The notes under the pieces were generated by a model. That model saw only the letters and a list, made by a program, of their open reading frames with translations. It did no database searches and was not told where the DNA came from. From Sulfuricella sp. (GTDB lineage: Bacteria; Pseudomonadota; Gammaproteobacteria; Burkholderiales; Sulfuricellaceae), in assembly GCA_019911785.1 (NCBI GenBank), contig JAIOJM010000253.1, forward strand, positions 1 to 10,527: 10,527 bases of DNA, read 5' to 3'. Below, in pieces: positions 1-6,754 of this stretch (position 1 is its first letter; each line of letters begins with the position of its first letter). Position numbers and translations under genes: made by a program.

Positions 1-134
1 AGGTGGTCGCAGCCTGAGCACATCAGGCACATCCGGGAAGGGACGCGCACAACAGCACTCGGTACAGCCGCAACCAGACTATGCGAATCGGTCAAAGAAT
101 ATATAGCCTTAACGAACACCGCAGGGAACAAACT
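1..134 (-). ncRNA. ssrS: 6S RNA (SsrS), 5' part, cut by the window edge
   Basis: 6S RNA binds the sigma70 RNA polymerase holoenzyme as a promoter mimic and damps transcription in stationary phase. The gene starts just after zapA on the same strand, the usual proteobacterial arrangement. Read on the minus strand, the 5' region contains CCCTGCGGTGTTCG, which resembles the closing stem of betaproteobacterial 6S RNAs. Near the window edge is a perfect apical hairpin (GCCTGA, loop TGTGC, TCAGGC; 12-28), followed by TGCGACCACCT, which resembles the conserved stretch after the apical hairpin. The 5' end at A134 is inferred from the -10 box at 141-146. About 134 bases are visible of a usual length near 180; the 3' strand that should close the long hairpin lies outside. 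The identification rests on recalled family sequence plus position, not on a covariance search. Confidence 0.85.
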
Positions 135-140
135 CGAAAA

Positions 141-170
141 ATGATACGACGGCGGAATGAGTTAAAACAA
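141..170 (-). promoter_or_regulatory. Probable sigma70 promoter of 6S RNA
   Basis: On the minus strand a -35-like TTGTTT (170-165) is followed after 18 bases by a -10-like TATCAT (146-141), which places the start near A134. The -35 box coincides with the last two codons of zapA and the -10 lies just past its stop codon, so the 6S gene has almost no intergenic space. 6S may also be made by readthrough from zapA and processing. Confidence 0.55.
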
Positions 171-473
171 CTCGTCCTGATCGGCCAGTGCCTGATCGAT
201 CTGCGCCTGCATGGTATTCATTCTACGCTTGTACTCGCCAATGTCAAAACTGCCGGCCAGACGGGTGCCGAGGAATTCGTGGGCGATATTCAGCGCCGCC
301 ATGATGGCAATGCGCTCGACGCCGACGACCTTGCCGGCATCGCGGATCTCGCGCATTTTCTTGTCGAGGTAGGTGACCGAATCGAGCAGCGCCTGTTGCT
401 CGTCTTCCGGGCAGGCGACGCGGAATTCGCGCCCCATGATGGTGACATCCAGACCCTTGGCTTCCGCGCTCAT
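162..473 (-). CDS. zapA: Cell division protein ZapA
   Basis: ZapA is a cytoplasmic FtsZ-binding protein that cross-links and stabilises FtsZ protofilaments in the Z-ring. The 103-residue product has the family layout: a small N-terminal globular part (LDVTIMGREFRVACP, about residues 8-22, then a helix with YLDKKMREIRDAGKV around 35-49), followed by a long C-terminal helix that forms the tetramer coiled coil. Length is typical. The start is supported by a strong Shine-Dalgarno GGAGG (485-481) seven bases upstream. The start codon overlaps the stop of the upstream coiled-coil gene by four bases (ATGA), so the two are probably translationally coupled. Transcription probably comes from the promoter at 678-707. 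The 6S RNA gene follows directly. Confidence 0.95.
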   Translation of the reverse strand: MSAEAKGLDVTIMGREFRVACPEDEQQALLDSVTYLDKKMREIRDAGKVVGVERIAIMAALNIAHEFLGTRLAGSFDIGEYKRRMNTMQAQIDQALADQDELF

Positions 474-670
474 GCCTCGTCCTCCGGGATCTGATCGAGC
501 AGCGCCTCAAGCCGGTCTCGCGCGCCATTGATCTTTTCGGCCAGATGCTTGCCTTCGTTTTGCGCATTGGCCAACTGCTGCCGCAGGTGAATGTTTTCTG
601 TGCGCAGGCGCGCACATAACTGCACCAGTTGCGCGATTTTATCTTCCAGGGCCTTCAGTTCTGCTTCCAT
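470..670 (-). CDS. Small coiled-coil protein, ZapB-like (TIGR02449 type)
   Basis: This is a 66-residue acidic protein built almost entirely of heptad repeats (for example LKALEDKIAQLVQLCARL and LRQQLANAQ), predicted to be one continuous coiled coil with no signal peptide. Genes of this size and type, known as the TIGR02449 family, commonly sit just before zapA in gamma- and betaproteobacteria and are often called ZapB-like. A role linking ZapA to the divisome is inferred from position and shape, not shown. I chose ATG at 670 rather than GTG at 679 because the GTG lies inside the -10 box of the promoter just upstream. No Shine-Dalgarno is visible before either start, and the transcript may begin at or one base before this ATG. 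The stop overlaps zapA (ATGA). Confidence 0.8.
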   Translation of the reverse strand: MEAELKALEDKIAQLVQLCARLRTENIHLRQQLANAQNEGKHLAEKINGARDRLEALLDQIPEDEA

Positions 671-677
671 AGCCGAC

Positions 678-707
678 ACTATAATTGGAAAAATCCCGCC
701 CAGTCAA
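678..707 (-). promoter_or_regulatory. Probable sigma70 promoter of the zapB-like/zapA operon
   Basis: On the minus strand TTGACT (707-702; 5 of 6 to consensus) is followed after 18 bases by TATAGT (683-678; 5 of 6). An A/T-rich stretch further upstream (722-739) could act as an UP element. The expected start is T671 or A670, at the ATG of the downstream gene, so the message may be leaderless. This promoter separates the cell-division genes from the cobalamin operon. Confidence 0.7.
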
Positions 708-755
708 CTGCTAACAGTGCGTTTTAAAAGTGTTTTAACAGATTCAAAACTATTG

Positions 756-2210
756 TCAGGCAAAAAACCGCTCCAGTTTGCGCCAGTCCAGATGCTGCTC
801 CACCGCATCCGCCATGCGTTCTATCCCCGCTTCGCGCAGGGCCTCGTAATCCAGTGTCGCGGGCGCCTCCAGTCCGGCCCAGCGCAGCAGTGCGTCGCAT
901 GCCTCCTTGCGGTCGAACAGGCCATGCACATAGGTGCCGAGGATCCGGCCGTCTGCCGAGATTGCGCCGTCATCCCCGTTTTCCAGCCGGGCCGCGGGCC
1001 GGGACAGGGCGGGGCCCACGCTCACGCCGGCGTGAATTTCATAGCCGCTCACCTGTGCACCAGCAAGCATCAGCTTGCCGCTGACGCGGTGCAATTGCTT
1101 TTCCTGCTTCAGCTCGGTCTCCATCTCCAGCAGGCCCAGGCCGGCGCTTTCGCCCGCCCCCGCCTCCAGCCCCAGGGGATCGCGAATGCGCTGGCCCAGC
1201 ATCTGAAACCCTCCGCAGATACCCATGAGACGTCCGCCGTAGCGCAAATGCCTGTGCACGGCCTCCTCCCAGCCATTCTCCCGCAGCCAGTCGAGGTCGC
1301 CGCGCACATTCTTGCTCCCCGGCAGGATGATGAGATCGGCGGAAGGCATGGACTCGCCTGCTGCGACAAAGCGCAGGTCGACTTCGGGATGCAGGCGCAG
1401 CGGGTCGAAATCGGTATGGTTGCTGATGCGCGGCAGCAGGGGCACGACCACCCGCAGAGGCTGCGCCGCCTGCGCCTCGAACGACAGCTTGCCGAGCCCG
1501 TCCTCGGCTTCCAGGTGCAGGCCGTGCAGGTAGGGCAGCACGCCCAGCACCGGCTTGCCGGTGCGCCGCTCCAGCCAGTCCAGGCCGGGCTGCAGCAGGC
1601 CGATGTCGCCGCGGAAGCGGTTGATGACGAAACCTTGCACGCGCGCCCGCTCGGATGCGGACAGCAGCTCCAGCGTTCCCACCAGATGGGCGAACACCCC
1701 GCCGCGGTCGATGTCGGCAATAATCACCACCGGACAGTCCGCCGCTTCGGCGAAGCCCATGTTGGCAATATCGTTGTCGCGCAGGTTGATCTCGGCCGGG
1801 CTTCCCGCCCCCTCCACCACCACGGCTTCGTATTCGCCGGCAAGGCGGGCGTGGGATTCCAGAACTGCCGCCAGCAGCTGCGGCTTGAATTCATGGTAGC
1901 GGCTTGCATCCATGTTGCCGATGGCCCGGCCATGAACGATCACCTGGGCGCCGACATCGGTATTGGGCTTGAGCAGCACCGGGTTCATGTCGGTATGCGG
2001 TTCCAGACCGCAGGCCTGCGCCTGCACCGCCTGGGCGCGGCCGATCTCGCCGCCGTCCGCCGTCACCGCGCTGTTCAGCGCCATATTCTGCGGCTTGAAC
2101 GGGGCGACTCGCCTGCCGCGACGGTAGAGCACGCGGCAGATGCCGGTCACCAGCGCACTCTTGCCGGCATCGGAGGTGCAGCCCTGGATCATCAGGGTTT
2201 TGGCAGTCAT
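756..2210 (-). CDS. cobQ: Cobyric acid synthase CobQ (CbiP)
   Basis: CobQ is a cytoplasmic glutamine- and ATP-dependent enzyme that amidates the b, d, e and g carboxylates of adenosylcobyrinic acid a,c-diamide to give adenosylcobyric acid. The 484-residue product has both family domains. The N-terminal ATP-binding domain of the dethiobiotin synthetase type has a phosphate loop GCTSDAGKS (residues 10-18) and KPQNMALNS (39-47). The C-terminal glutamine amidotransferase domain has LPGSKN (296-301), the nucleophile elbow [10 protein letters not shown] with Cys332, and the catalytic His429 in GTYVHGLF. The start is ATG 2210, since [14 protein letters not shown] must lie at the N-terminus; a longer in-frame reading would add 52 residues that do not resemble the family. 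GAGGG lies upstream as Shine-Dalgarno. The start overlaps the cobD stop (ATGA). Last cobalamin gene; no clear terminator follows. Confidence 0.96.
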   Translation of the reverse strand: MTAKTLMIQGCTSDAGKSALVTGICRVLYRRGRRVAPFKPQNMALNSAVTADGGEIGRAQAVQAQACGLEPHTDMNPVLLKPNTDVGAQVIVHGRAIGNMDASRYHEFKPQLLAAVLESHARLAGEYEAVVVEGAGSPAEINLRDNDIANMGFAEAADCPVVIIADIDRGGVFAHLVGTLELLSASERARVQGFVINRFRGDIGLLQPGLDWLERRTGKPVLGVLPYLHGLHLEAEDGLGKLSFEAQAAQPLRVVVPLLPRISNHTDFDPLRLHPEVDLRFVAAGESMPSADLIILPGSKNVRGDLDWLRENGWEEAVHRHLRYGGRLMGICGGFQMLGQRIRDPLGLEAGAGESAGLGLLEMETELKQEKQLHRVSGKLMLAGAQVSGYEIHAGVSVGPALSRPAARLENGDDGAISADGRILGTYVHGLFDRKEACDALLRWAGLEAPATLDYEALREAGIERMADAVEQHLDWRKLERFFA

Positions 2211-3187
2211 GACAGCCCTCGCAATGCCTGCTCCAGCCGAACCCACTCCGCCTCGCCACCGGGCAAGCCAAAGCGCAGGCCGAGCGGCGAATCGAAGCAG
2301 CGCACCAGGATTCCCTTTTGTGCAAACCCATCCCGGATAGCAGGCGCACGCTCGCATTTCACCCACTGGAACAGCGCCGTACCGCCGGCAGGGGACAAGC
2401 CATGGCGGCCCAGCAATTCATCCAGCCGGAGCGATTCGCCCGCCAGGCGCTGCCGTTCGTCAACTTGCCAGGCTTCGTCCGCCAGGGCCAGGCGCGCGAC
2501 ATGACGCGCCGGATAAGAGACGGGCCAAGGGCCCAACGTTTCATTCAGCCGGACGAGCAATTCCGGCCAGGCCAACACGAAGCCCACCCGCGCACCCGCC
2601 AGACCGAAGAATTTACCCAGGGAACGCAGCACCACCAGCCCTTCGGCGCTTGCCTGAGAAGCGAAGCTTTCCTCCGGCGTGGCATCCATGAAGGCCTCGT
2701 CCACCACCAGCCAGCCGCCGCGCGCCGCCAGCCGGCGGTGCCATGCCAGCAGGGCTTCAGTTGAAATGCGCTCCCCGGTCGGGTTGTTGGGATTGACCAG
2801 CACCAGCACGTCGAGCCGGTCGAGCCTGGATTCGATTTCGGCACAGGCAAGCGGCTCCACGTGGTGGCCGCCGCGTGCCCAAGCCAGGGCGTGCTCGGCG
2901 TAAGTGGGCGCCAGCAAACCCACCCGGCACGGCGGGCGAAGGCTCGGCAACGCCTGGATCGCCGCCTGGGAACCCGCCACCTCCAGCGCTGAACGACATC
3001 CGTAGTAGCGGCAGGCAGCTTCCATCAGACCGTCATCGGGTTCCGGCAGCCGCCGCCAGCATTCCGGCGGGGTCGCAGGCACCGGCCAGCCCAACGGGTT
3101 GATGCCGGTGGAAAGGTCCAGCCAGCCATCCGGCGGCATGCCGAAACGCCGAGCCGCCTGCCGGATTTGTCCGCCGTGCTCAAGCAA
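2207..3187 (-). CDS. cobD: L-threonine-O-3-phosphate decarboxylase CobD (also named CobC)
   Basis: This PLP enzyme decarboxylates L-threonine-O-3-phosphate to (R)-1-amino-2-propanol phosphate, the linker that CbiB joins to adenosylcobyric acid. It is a class I/II fold aminotransferase of 326 residues. Visible motifs are the N-terminal LDLSTGINP (23-31), NPNNPTG (132-138), DEAF (163-166), the PLP lysine in [11 protein letters not shown] (Lys192) and GARVGF. The start is TTG at 3187: it yields the typical N-terminus [16 protein letters not shown] and has a strong Shine-Dalgarno GGAGGG (3200-3195) seven bases upstream. An ATG at 3235 in the same frame would lie well inside cbiB and add a non-family peptide. 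The gene overlaps the cbiB end by 8 bases and cobQ by 4. It is named cobD in Salmonella and cobC in Pseudomonas denitrificans. Confidence 0.93.
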   Translation of the reverse strand: MLEHGGQIRQAARRFGMPPDGWLDLSTGINPLGWPVPATPPECWRRLPEPDDGLMEAACRYYGCRSALEVAGSQAAIQALPSLRPPCRVGLLAPTYAEHALAWARGGHHVEPLACAEIESRLDRLDVLVLVNPNNPTGERISTEALLAWHRRLAARGGWLVVDEAFMDATPEESFASQASAEGLVVLRSLGKFFGLAGARVGFVLAWPELLVRLNETLGPWPVSYPARHVARLALADEAWQVDERQRLAGESLRLDELLGRHGLSPAGGTALFQWVKCERAPAIRDGFAQKGILVRCFDSPLGLRFGLPGGEAEWVRLEQALRGLS

Positions 3188-4082
3188 GCGCCCACCCTCC
3201 CAAAAATGCCAGAACCAGCCACAGCCATACGCCATGCCGCACCAGCGCCATGGCGCGACCTATATCCGCCGCCGCCGGCTCCCGCCCTTCGCCGAGCGGC
3301 GGCCGGAATTCCGGGCGTCCGTGGTACACCGCCGGCCCTCCCAGCTTCACCGCCAGCGCACCCGCCCCCGCCGCCATTACCGGCCCGGCGTTGGGGCTTT
3401 CCCAGCTTGCCGCCTGGCTGCGCCAGCAGCGCCACGCCGCGACGCTTTTCCCGAGGAGCACGTAGGTCAGCGCGGCAAGGCGCGCCGGAATCCAGTTCAG
3501 CAGGTCGTCCAGCCGCGCCGCCGCCCAGCCGAAATGCCGGTAGCGGTCGGTCTTGTAGCCCCACATCGCATCCAGGGTGTTGGCGAGGCGGTAGGCCACC
3601 ACGCCCGGCGCGCCCGCCACGAGAAACCAGAACAGCGCGCCGAACACCGCGTCGCAGCCGTTCTCCAGCACCGACTCCAGCGTCGCGCGGACTACCGCCG
3701 TTTCGTCCATGTCCACCGTATCGCGGCTTACCATCCGGCCCACGCTCCGGCGCGCCACATCGAGATCGCCGGCATCCAGGGCACGGCGAACTACTGCTGC
3801 ATGCTCGCCAAGGCTGGTTGCGCCGAGGGCAAGATAGAGCAAGGCCGCGTCCAGCAGCCAGGCCCAGGAGCCCAGGCTGCGATGGGCCAGGAACGCCGCC
3901 AGGGCAAACCCGCCGACCAGCAACCCCGCCGCGATCGCGCCCCGCAATCGACTGGCCCCGTAGAGGCGCGCCTCGACCCGCTGCGCCAGCCAGCCGAAGC
4001 CGACCAGCGGATGCCAGCGCCGCGGCTCGCCCAGCAGGCGATCCAGCACAACCGCCAGCAGCGCCGTGATCGGCACGGTCAT
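3180..4082 (-). CDS. cbiB: Adenosylcobinamide-phosphate synthase CbiB (also named CobD)
   Basis: CbiB is an integral inner-membrane protein that attaches aminopropanol phosphate to adenosylcobyric acid. The product has 300 residues, normal for the family, with hydrophobic segments around 1-15, 45-68, 75-90, 145-165 and 283-300. Recognisable family motifs are DRLLGEP (14-20) with HPLVGFG (24-30), GRMVSRDT (115-122), [17 protein letters not shown] (136-152), [10 protein letters not shown] (168-177) and [10 protein letters not shown] (229-238). The start ATG 4082 shares one base with the cobS stop (TGATG), pointing to translational coupling; a longer in-frame reading would add a 40-residue Arg/Pro-rich stretch that is only the cobS end in another frame. 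Its partner enzyme CobD follows with an 8-base overlap, matching their consecutive steps. Confidence 0.94.
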   Translation of the reverse strand: MTVPITALLAVVLDRLLGEPRRWHPLVGFGWLAQRVEARLYGASRLRGAIAAGLLVGGFALAAFLAHRSLGSWAWLLDAALLYLALGATSLGEHAAVVRRALDAGDLDVARRSVGRMVSRDTVDMDETAVVRATLESVLENGCDAVFGALFWFLVAGAPGVVAYRLANTLDAMWGYKTDRYRHFGWAAARLDDLLNWIPARLAALTYVLLGKSVAAWRCWRSQAASWESPNAGPVMAAGAGALAVKLGGPAVYHGRPEFRPPLGEGREPAAADIGRAMALVRHGVWLWLVLAFLGGWALA

Positions 4083-4813
4083 CACAGGCACAGGGCGAGG
4101 GCGACGAGCACCGCAACCTCGGTCAGCTCGACAGCCGCCCCCAGGGTGTCGCCGGTCATGCCATTCAGCCGCCGCATCATCATCCAGCGCAGCCCCAGCC
4201 ACGCCGCAGCAGCCACTGCCAACGCCAGCGCGCCGGCCTTCCCGGCAAGCAGCCCCGCCGCCGCGACCAGGAGCAACGCCAGCACCGCAGCCGTCCGCGG
4301 CAGATGGGCCGACATCGCCGACCCCATGCCCCCGGGCCGGACATAAGGCGTACCCAGCAGCAGCGCGACCAGCGCCGATCGCCCCAGCACCGGGGCCAGC
4401 AACAGCGCGGGCCAGGCGCCGGCCTTGATCAGCCCCGCCAGCGCCGCGAATTTCAGCAGCAGCACGAGCGCCAGCGTTGAAACGGCCGCCGGGCCGCTGC
4501 GCGGGTCCTTCATGATCGCCATGGTGCGCTCCCGGTCGCCATGGCCGCCCACCCAGGCATCGGCGCTGTCGGCCAGTCCGTCCAGGTGCAGGCCGCCGGT
4601 GATCAGCGCCCAGGTCACAGTCAGCAGTGCCGCCTGCAACAGCGGGTCGGCATGGTCAATAAGATGCTGCAGGCCTGCCAGCAGCAGCCCGATCAACAGC
4701 CCGACCAGCGGATAGGCGAGCGCCGACCGGCCCCAGTCCACCGGGTTCGGTGCCGCTTTCAGGGAAACGGGGAGGCAGGTGAGGAACTGCAAGGCCAGCA
4801 GGAATGTCTTCAT
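4082..4813 (-). CDS. cobS: Adenosylcobinamide-GDP ribazoletransferase (cobalamin synthase) CobS
   Basis: CobS is a polytopic membrane enzyme that joins adenosylcobinamide-GDP (from CobU) with alpha-ribazole 5'-phosphate (from CobT) to give adenosylcobalamin 5'-phosphate. The 243-residue product, of typical length, carries the signature [15 protein letters not shown] (73-87) and the acidic/basic loop [15 protein letters not shown] (93-107), plus the C-terminal [11 protein letters not shown] motif before a last helix. The remainder is strongly hydrophobic. ATG 4813 gives the usual N-terminus [16 protein letters not shown]. No Shine-Dalgarno is visible. A five-codon frame beginning at 4830 ends in an ATGA overlap with the cobS start; this may be an accident of the inserted repeat region upstream. 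The 113-base gap to cobC holds a REP doublet. Confidence 0.95.
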   Translation of the reverse strand: MKTFLLALQFLTCLPVSLKAAPNPVDWGRSALAYPLVGLLIGLLLAGLQHLIDHADPLLQAALLTVTWALITGGLHLDGLADSADAWVGGHGDRERTMAIMKDPRSGPAAVSTLALVLLLKFAALAGLIKAGAWPALLLAPVLGRSALVALLLGTPYVRPGGMGSAMSAHLPRTAAVLALLLVAAAGLLAGKAGALALAVAAAAWLGLRWMMMRRLNGMTGDTLGAAVELTEVAVLVALALCL

Positions 4814-4816
4814 GCT
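4809..4816. repeat. 8-bp direct repeat, copy 1 (flanks REP region)
   Basis: TTCATGCT here, across the cobS start codon, is repeated exactly at 4926-4933 across the cobC stop codon. The two copies bracket the REP doublet. If one copy plus the insert is removed, cobC and cobS would overlap by ATGA like other junctions in this operon. A chance match is possible because ATGA is partly constrained. Confidence 0.5.
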
Positions 4817-4844
4817 GGATTATTCATAGAACCGAAGCACTGTT

Positions 4845-4906
4845 GTGGGAGCGGCGCCCTCGCCGCGATTTTCGACCGCATTCGCGCCGGGGGCGGCGCT
4901 CCACAC
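4845..4906. repeat. REP doublet (BIME-like) between cobC and cobS
   Basis: Two related palindromes face each other. The first (4845-4868) is a GTGGGAGC head with stem GCGGCG/CGCCGC and tail GCGA. The second (4882-4906), read on the minus strand, is GTGGAGC with stem GCGCCG/CGGCGC and the same GCGA tail. The heads and tails resemble the widespread REP sequences with GGAGCGGC...GCCGCGA found in Pseudomonas, Xanthomonas and betaproteobacteria. The two stems differ at positions that change together, so each keeps its own pairing. REPs are usually spread by RAYT transposases; none is encoded here. The structure may also stabilise or attenuate the operon message. Confidence 0.75.
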
Positions 4907-4925
4907 GCGAGCATTCCAATCCGGG

Positions 4926-4933
4926 TTCATGCT
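4926..4933. repeat. 8-bp direct repeat, copy 2 (flanks REP region)
   Basis: Exact second copy of TTCATGCT, lying across the cobC stop codon; the partner is at 4809-4816. It is a candidate target-site duplication for the segment between them. Confidence 0.5.
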
Positions 4934-5529
4934 TGCGGACTACCGTGGAACACCAGTTGCGGCAGGGCCTCGCTGCCGCTGCCGAGGATTCGTACCCGGC
5001 TCATGCCGGCGAACGGCACTTGCAGGCGAAACATGTTCTGGAGCGGGATTTTCAGGACGTGGCAGAGAATCACGCGGTTCACGCCGCCGTGCGCCACCAG
5101 CAGGATATTCTTGCCCGCGTGGCGAGCCAGCGTATCGATCCAGCTCGCCGTCACCCGCGCAGCGAAGGCCTCCAGGGCCTCCCCGCCGGGCGGCGTGTAG
5201 CGGGCCGGGTCGCGCCAGAACAAATCGAGGCAGTCGGGGACGCTTTGCATCAGCTCCTCGGAGGTGCGGCCTTCCCACTCGCCGAAGCCGATCTCCTTGA
5301 AGCCCGCCTCGGTTTCCAGCGGGACGCCGGCGCGCGCGGCGAGCTCAGCGGCGAATTCGGCGCAGCGCAGCAGCGGGGAACTGACCACAACCTGCCACGG
5401 GCTCTCGCCCTGGACGGCTGCGCGCATCTGCGCCCAGCCCGTTTCGCTCAAGGGATCGTCGGTGTGGCCGCGAAACCTGGCGCCGCCCACGGGCTCCCCG
5501 TGGCGGATCAGGTCGACGGTAGTCACCAT
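4927..5529 (-). CDS. cobC: Alpha-ribazole phosphatase CobC (histidine phosphatase family)
   Basis: CobC removes the 5'-phosphate from alpha-ribazole phosphate or adenosylcobalamin phosphate at the end of nucleotide loop assembly. The 200-residue cytoplasmic protein belongs to the histidine phosphatase (phosphoglycerate mutase) superfamily: LIRHGEP with the phospho-accepting His10 (7-13), SSPLLRC with Arg55 (50-56), the family acid in GFGEWEG (81-87) and the second catalytic His147 in VAHGGVNR (145-152). The specific assignment leans on its place between cobT and cobS; sequence alone would only say histidine phosphatase. The start ATG 5529 puts RHGE at the usual distance; the next codon, GTG 5526, is an alternative. 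No Shine-Dalgarno is visible, and a palindromic element ends 7 bases upstream, so translation is probably weak or depended on coupling to cobT. Confidence 0.9.
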   Translation of the reverse strand: MVTTVDLIRHGEPVGGARFRGHTDDPLSETGWAQMRAAVQGESPWQVVVSSPLLRCAEFAAELAARAGVPLETEAGFKEIGFGEWEGRTSEELMQSVPDCLDLFWRDPARYTPPGGEALEAFAARVTASWIDTLARHAGKNILLVAHGGVNRVILCHVLKIPLQNMFRLQVPFAGMSRVRILGSGSEALPQLVFHGSPQA

Positions 5530-5536
5530 GGCGGTT

Positions 5537-5702
5537 CTAGTAGTCCGTTCCGCCAAACCAGTAACATGAAACGGCGTCTTTTTCCGCCATGCGTCGTTGC
5601 ATCCCCTTGCCGTATACCCCATACGGCGGCGGGTCTGCGCCTAGCCTGGCGAAAAAATCCATCCGTTTCATTTGTCACCGTTTTGGCGGAACGGACTACT
5701 AG
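5537..5702. mobile_element. 166-bp MITE-like palindromic element between cobT and cobC
   Basis: Perfect 21-bp inverted repeats (5537-5557 and 5682-5702, outer ends CTAGTAGTCCG) bound a segment that is itself largely palindromic. Inside the termini the arms share ATGAAACGG (5566-5574 against 5660-5668), a T-run followed by CGCCA (about 5578-5589 against 5647-5656), and a central CCGTAT/ATACGG hairpin (near 5610-5626). There is no coding capacity of note. Both ends carry CTAG, which is its own complement and could be a 4-bp target duplication, leaving 17-bp terminal repeats. The cobT stop codon TAG (5701-5699) lies in the terminal CTAG. It could be a non-autonomous transposable element; a structured mRNA element is the alternative. 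I do not recognise a parent insertion sequence. Confidence 0.7.
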
Positions 5703-6754
5703 CATGAGCCTTCCGACACCCCGGCGTCGCCGAAAGTGGCCATTTGCCCGTGCAGCGCGGCGGCGAGCCGCAGGATCGGCAGCGCCACCGCCGCGCCGCT
5801 CCCTTCGCCCAGGCGCATCCCCAAGTCCACCAGGGGCCTGGCGCCCAGCGCCTGCATCAGGTGAACGTAGCCCGGTTCGGCCGAGGCATGGCCGTAGAAC
5901 CACCAGTTTGCCGCATCCGGCCGGATTTTCATCGCCACCAGTGCCGCAGAGCTGGCGATGAAGCCGTCCACCAGCACCGGCAGGCCGGCCTGGGCGCAGG
6001 CGATGTAGGCCCCGGCAAGTGCCGCGATCTCGAAACCGCCGACGTGACGCAAAGTCTCCAGCGGGGAAACCATCGCCGCGCGGTGCAATTCCAGCGATTC
6101 GTCGATGATCCGCGCCTTGCGCGCCACCCCTGCCACATCCAAGCCCGTGCCCGGCCCGGCAATCTCGGCGGCGGACCGCCCCAGCAGGGCGCAGGCCAGG
6201 GCGGTGGCGGCGGAGGTATTGGCGATGCCCATCTCGCCGCCGATGAATAGCTGCGCACCGTCTTTCAGCGCCCGCCCCACCGCGTCGCGACCGGCCTGGA
6301 GGGCCGCTGCCAGCTGAGTTTCGTTCATCGCCGGACCGCGGCGGAAGTTGGCGGTGCCGCTGGCCGCCTTCTGCATGACCACGCCGGACAGGGCTTCGCC
6401 GTCCGCAACGCTGCCCACGTCCACCACTTCCAGGGAGGCCCCCAGGTTGCGCGCCAGCACGCTGATCGCGGCGCCGCCGCGAGCGAAATTCAGGATCATC
6501 TGCCCGGTCACCGCCTGGGGAAAGGCCGACACGCCTTCCTCCGCAATGCCGTGATCGGCGGCGAACACCACGATGCGCACCCGCGAAAGATCCGCTTGCT
6601 GGGTGCCCTGCATCCCGGCGAGGCGGATGGCGATCTCCTCAAGATAGCCCAAAGATCCGGCCGGCTTGGTGAGCTGCGTCTGGCGCGCCTGCGCCGCCTC
6701 CAGCGCCACATTATTCAAGGATGCGGCCGGCGTTGCCAGCCAGTTGAAACTCAT
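5699..6754 (-). CDS. cobT: Nicotinate-nucleotide--dimethylbenzimidazole phosphoribosyltransferase CobT
   Basis: CobT moves the ribose-phosphate of nicotinate mononucleotide onto 5,6-dimethylbenzimidazole (or another lower-ligand base), giving alpha-ribazole 5'-phosphate for CobS. The 351-residue product is of normal length and co-linear with the Salmonella enzyme: the catalytic Glu317 in GMRLGEGSGAA and Glu174 in IGGEMGIANTSAA fall at the same numbers as the functional residues there. Other motifs are LTKPAGSLG (28-36), FAADHGIAEEGVSAFPQ (64-80) and GPGTGLD (200-206). The start ATG 6754 overlaps the cobU stop (ATGA) and has a weak Shine-Dalgarno, GGGA. A longer in-frame reading to 6814 is only the cobU end. 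The C-terminus ends GVSEGSC with its stop codon lying in the end of the palindromic element at 5537-5702. Confidence 0.96.
   Translation of the reverse strand: MSFNWLATPAASLNNVALEAAQARQTQLTKPAGSLGYLEEIAIRLAGMQGTQQADLSRVRIVVFAADHGIAEEGVSAFPQAVTGQMILNFARGGAAISVLARNLGASLEVVDVGSVADGEALSGVVMQKAASGTANFRRGPAMNETQLAAALQAGRDAVGRALKDGAQLFIGGEMGIANTSAATALACALLGRSAAEIAGPGTGLDVAGVARKARIIDESLELHRAAMVSPLETLRHVGGFEIAALAGAYIACAQAGLPVLVDGFIASSAALVAMKIRPDAANWWFYGHASAEPGYVHLMQALGARPLVDLGMRLGEGSGAAVALPILRLAAALHGQMATFGDAGVSEGSC

Noticed and set aside
718..755. Possible terminator after cobQ in the A/T-rich stretch
   Set aside because: The TTTTAAAA-rich sequence does not form a GC-rich stem followed by a U-tract; it fits better as upstream sequence of the zap promoter.
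591..2504. A 637-codon open frame on the plus strand opposite cobQ and cobD
   Set aside because: It is antisense to two clear enzymes, its translation is rich in His, Gln and Ala with no family motif, and long antisense frames are expected in GC-rich coding DNA.
3099..4346. A 415-codon plus-strand open frame opposite cbiB and cobS
   Set aside because: Low-complexity Arg/Pro/Ala-rich translation without recognisable domains, fully antisense to two conserved membrane enzymes; a shadow of GC-rich codons.
4813..4830. Five-codon mini-ORF overlapping the cobS start by ATGA
   Set aside because: It has no Shine-Dalgarno and no known leader-peptide character. It probably arose by chance in the inserted repeat segment, so I do not list it as a gene.
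5523..5903. Minus-strand frame running from the cobT end through the palindromic element into cobC
   Set aside because: It is out of frame with both enzymes and mostly translates the inverted repeat; there is no sign of a fusion protein.
4804..5961. A 385-codon plus-strand frame running across cobC and the palindromic element
   Set aside because: It reads through the REP doublet, the antisense of cobC and the MITE-like element, with no protein family features.
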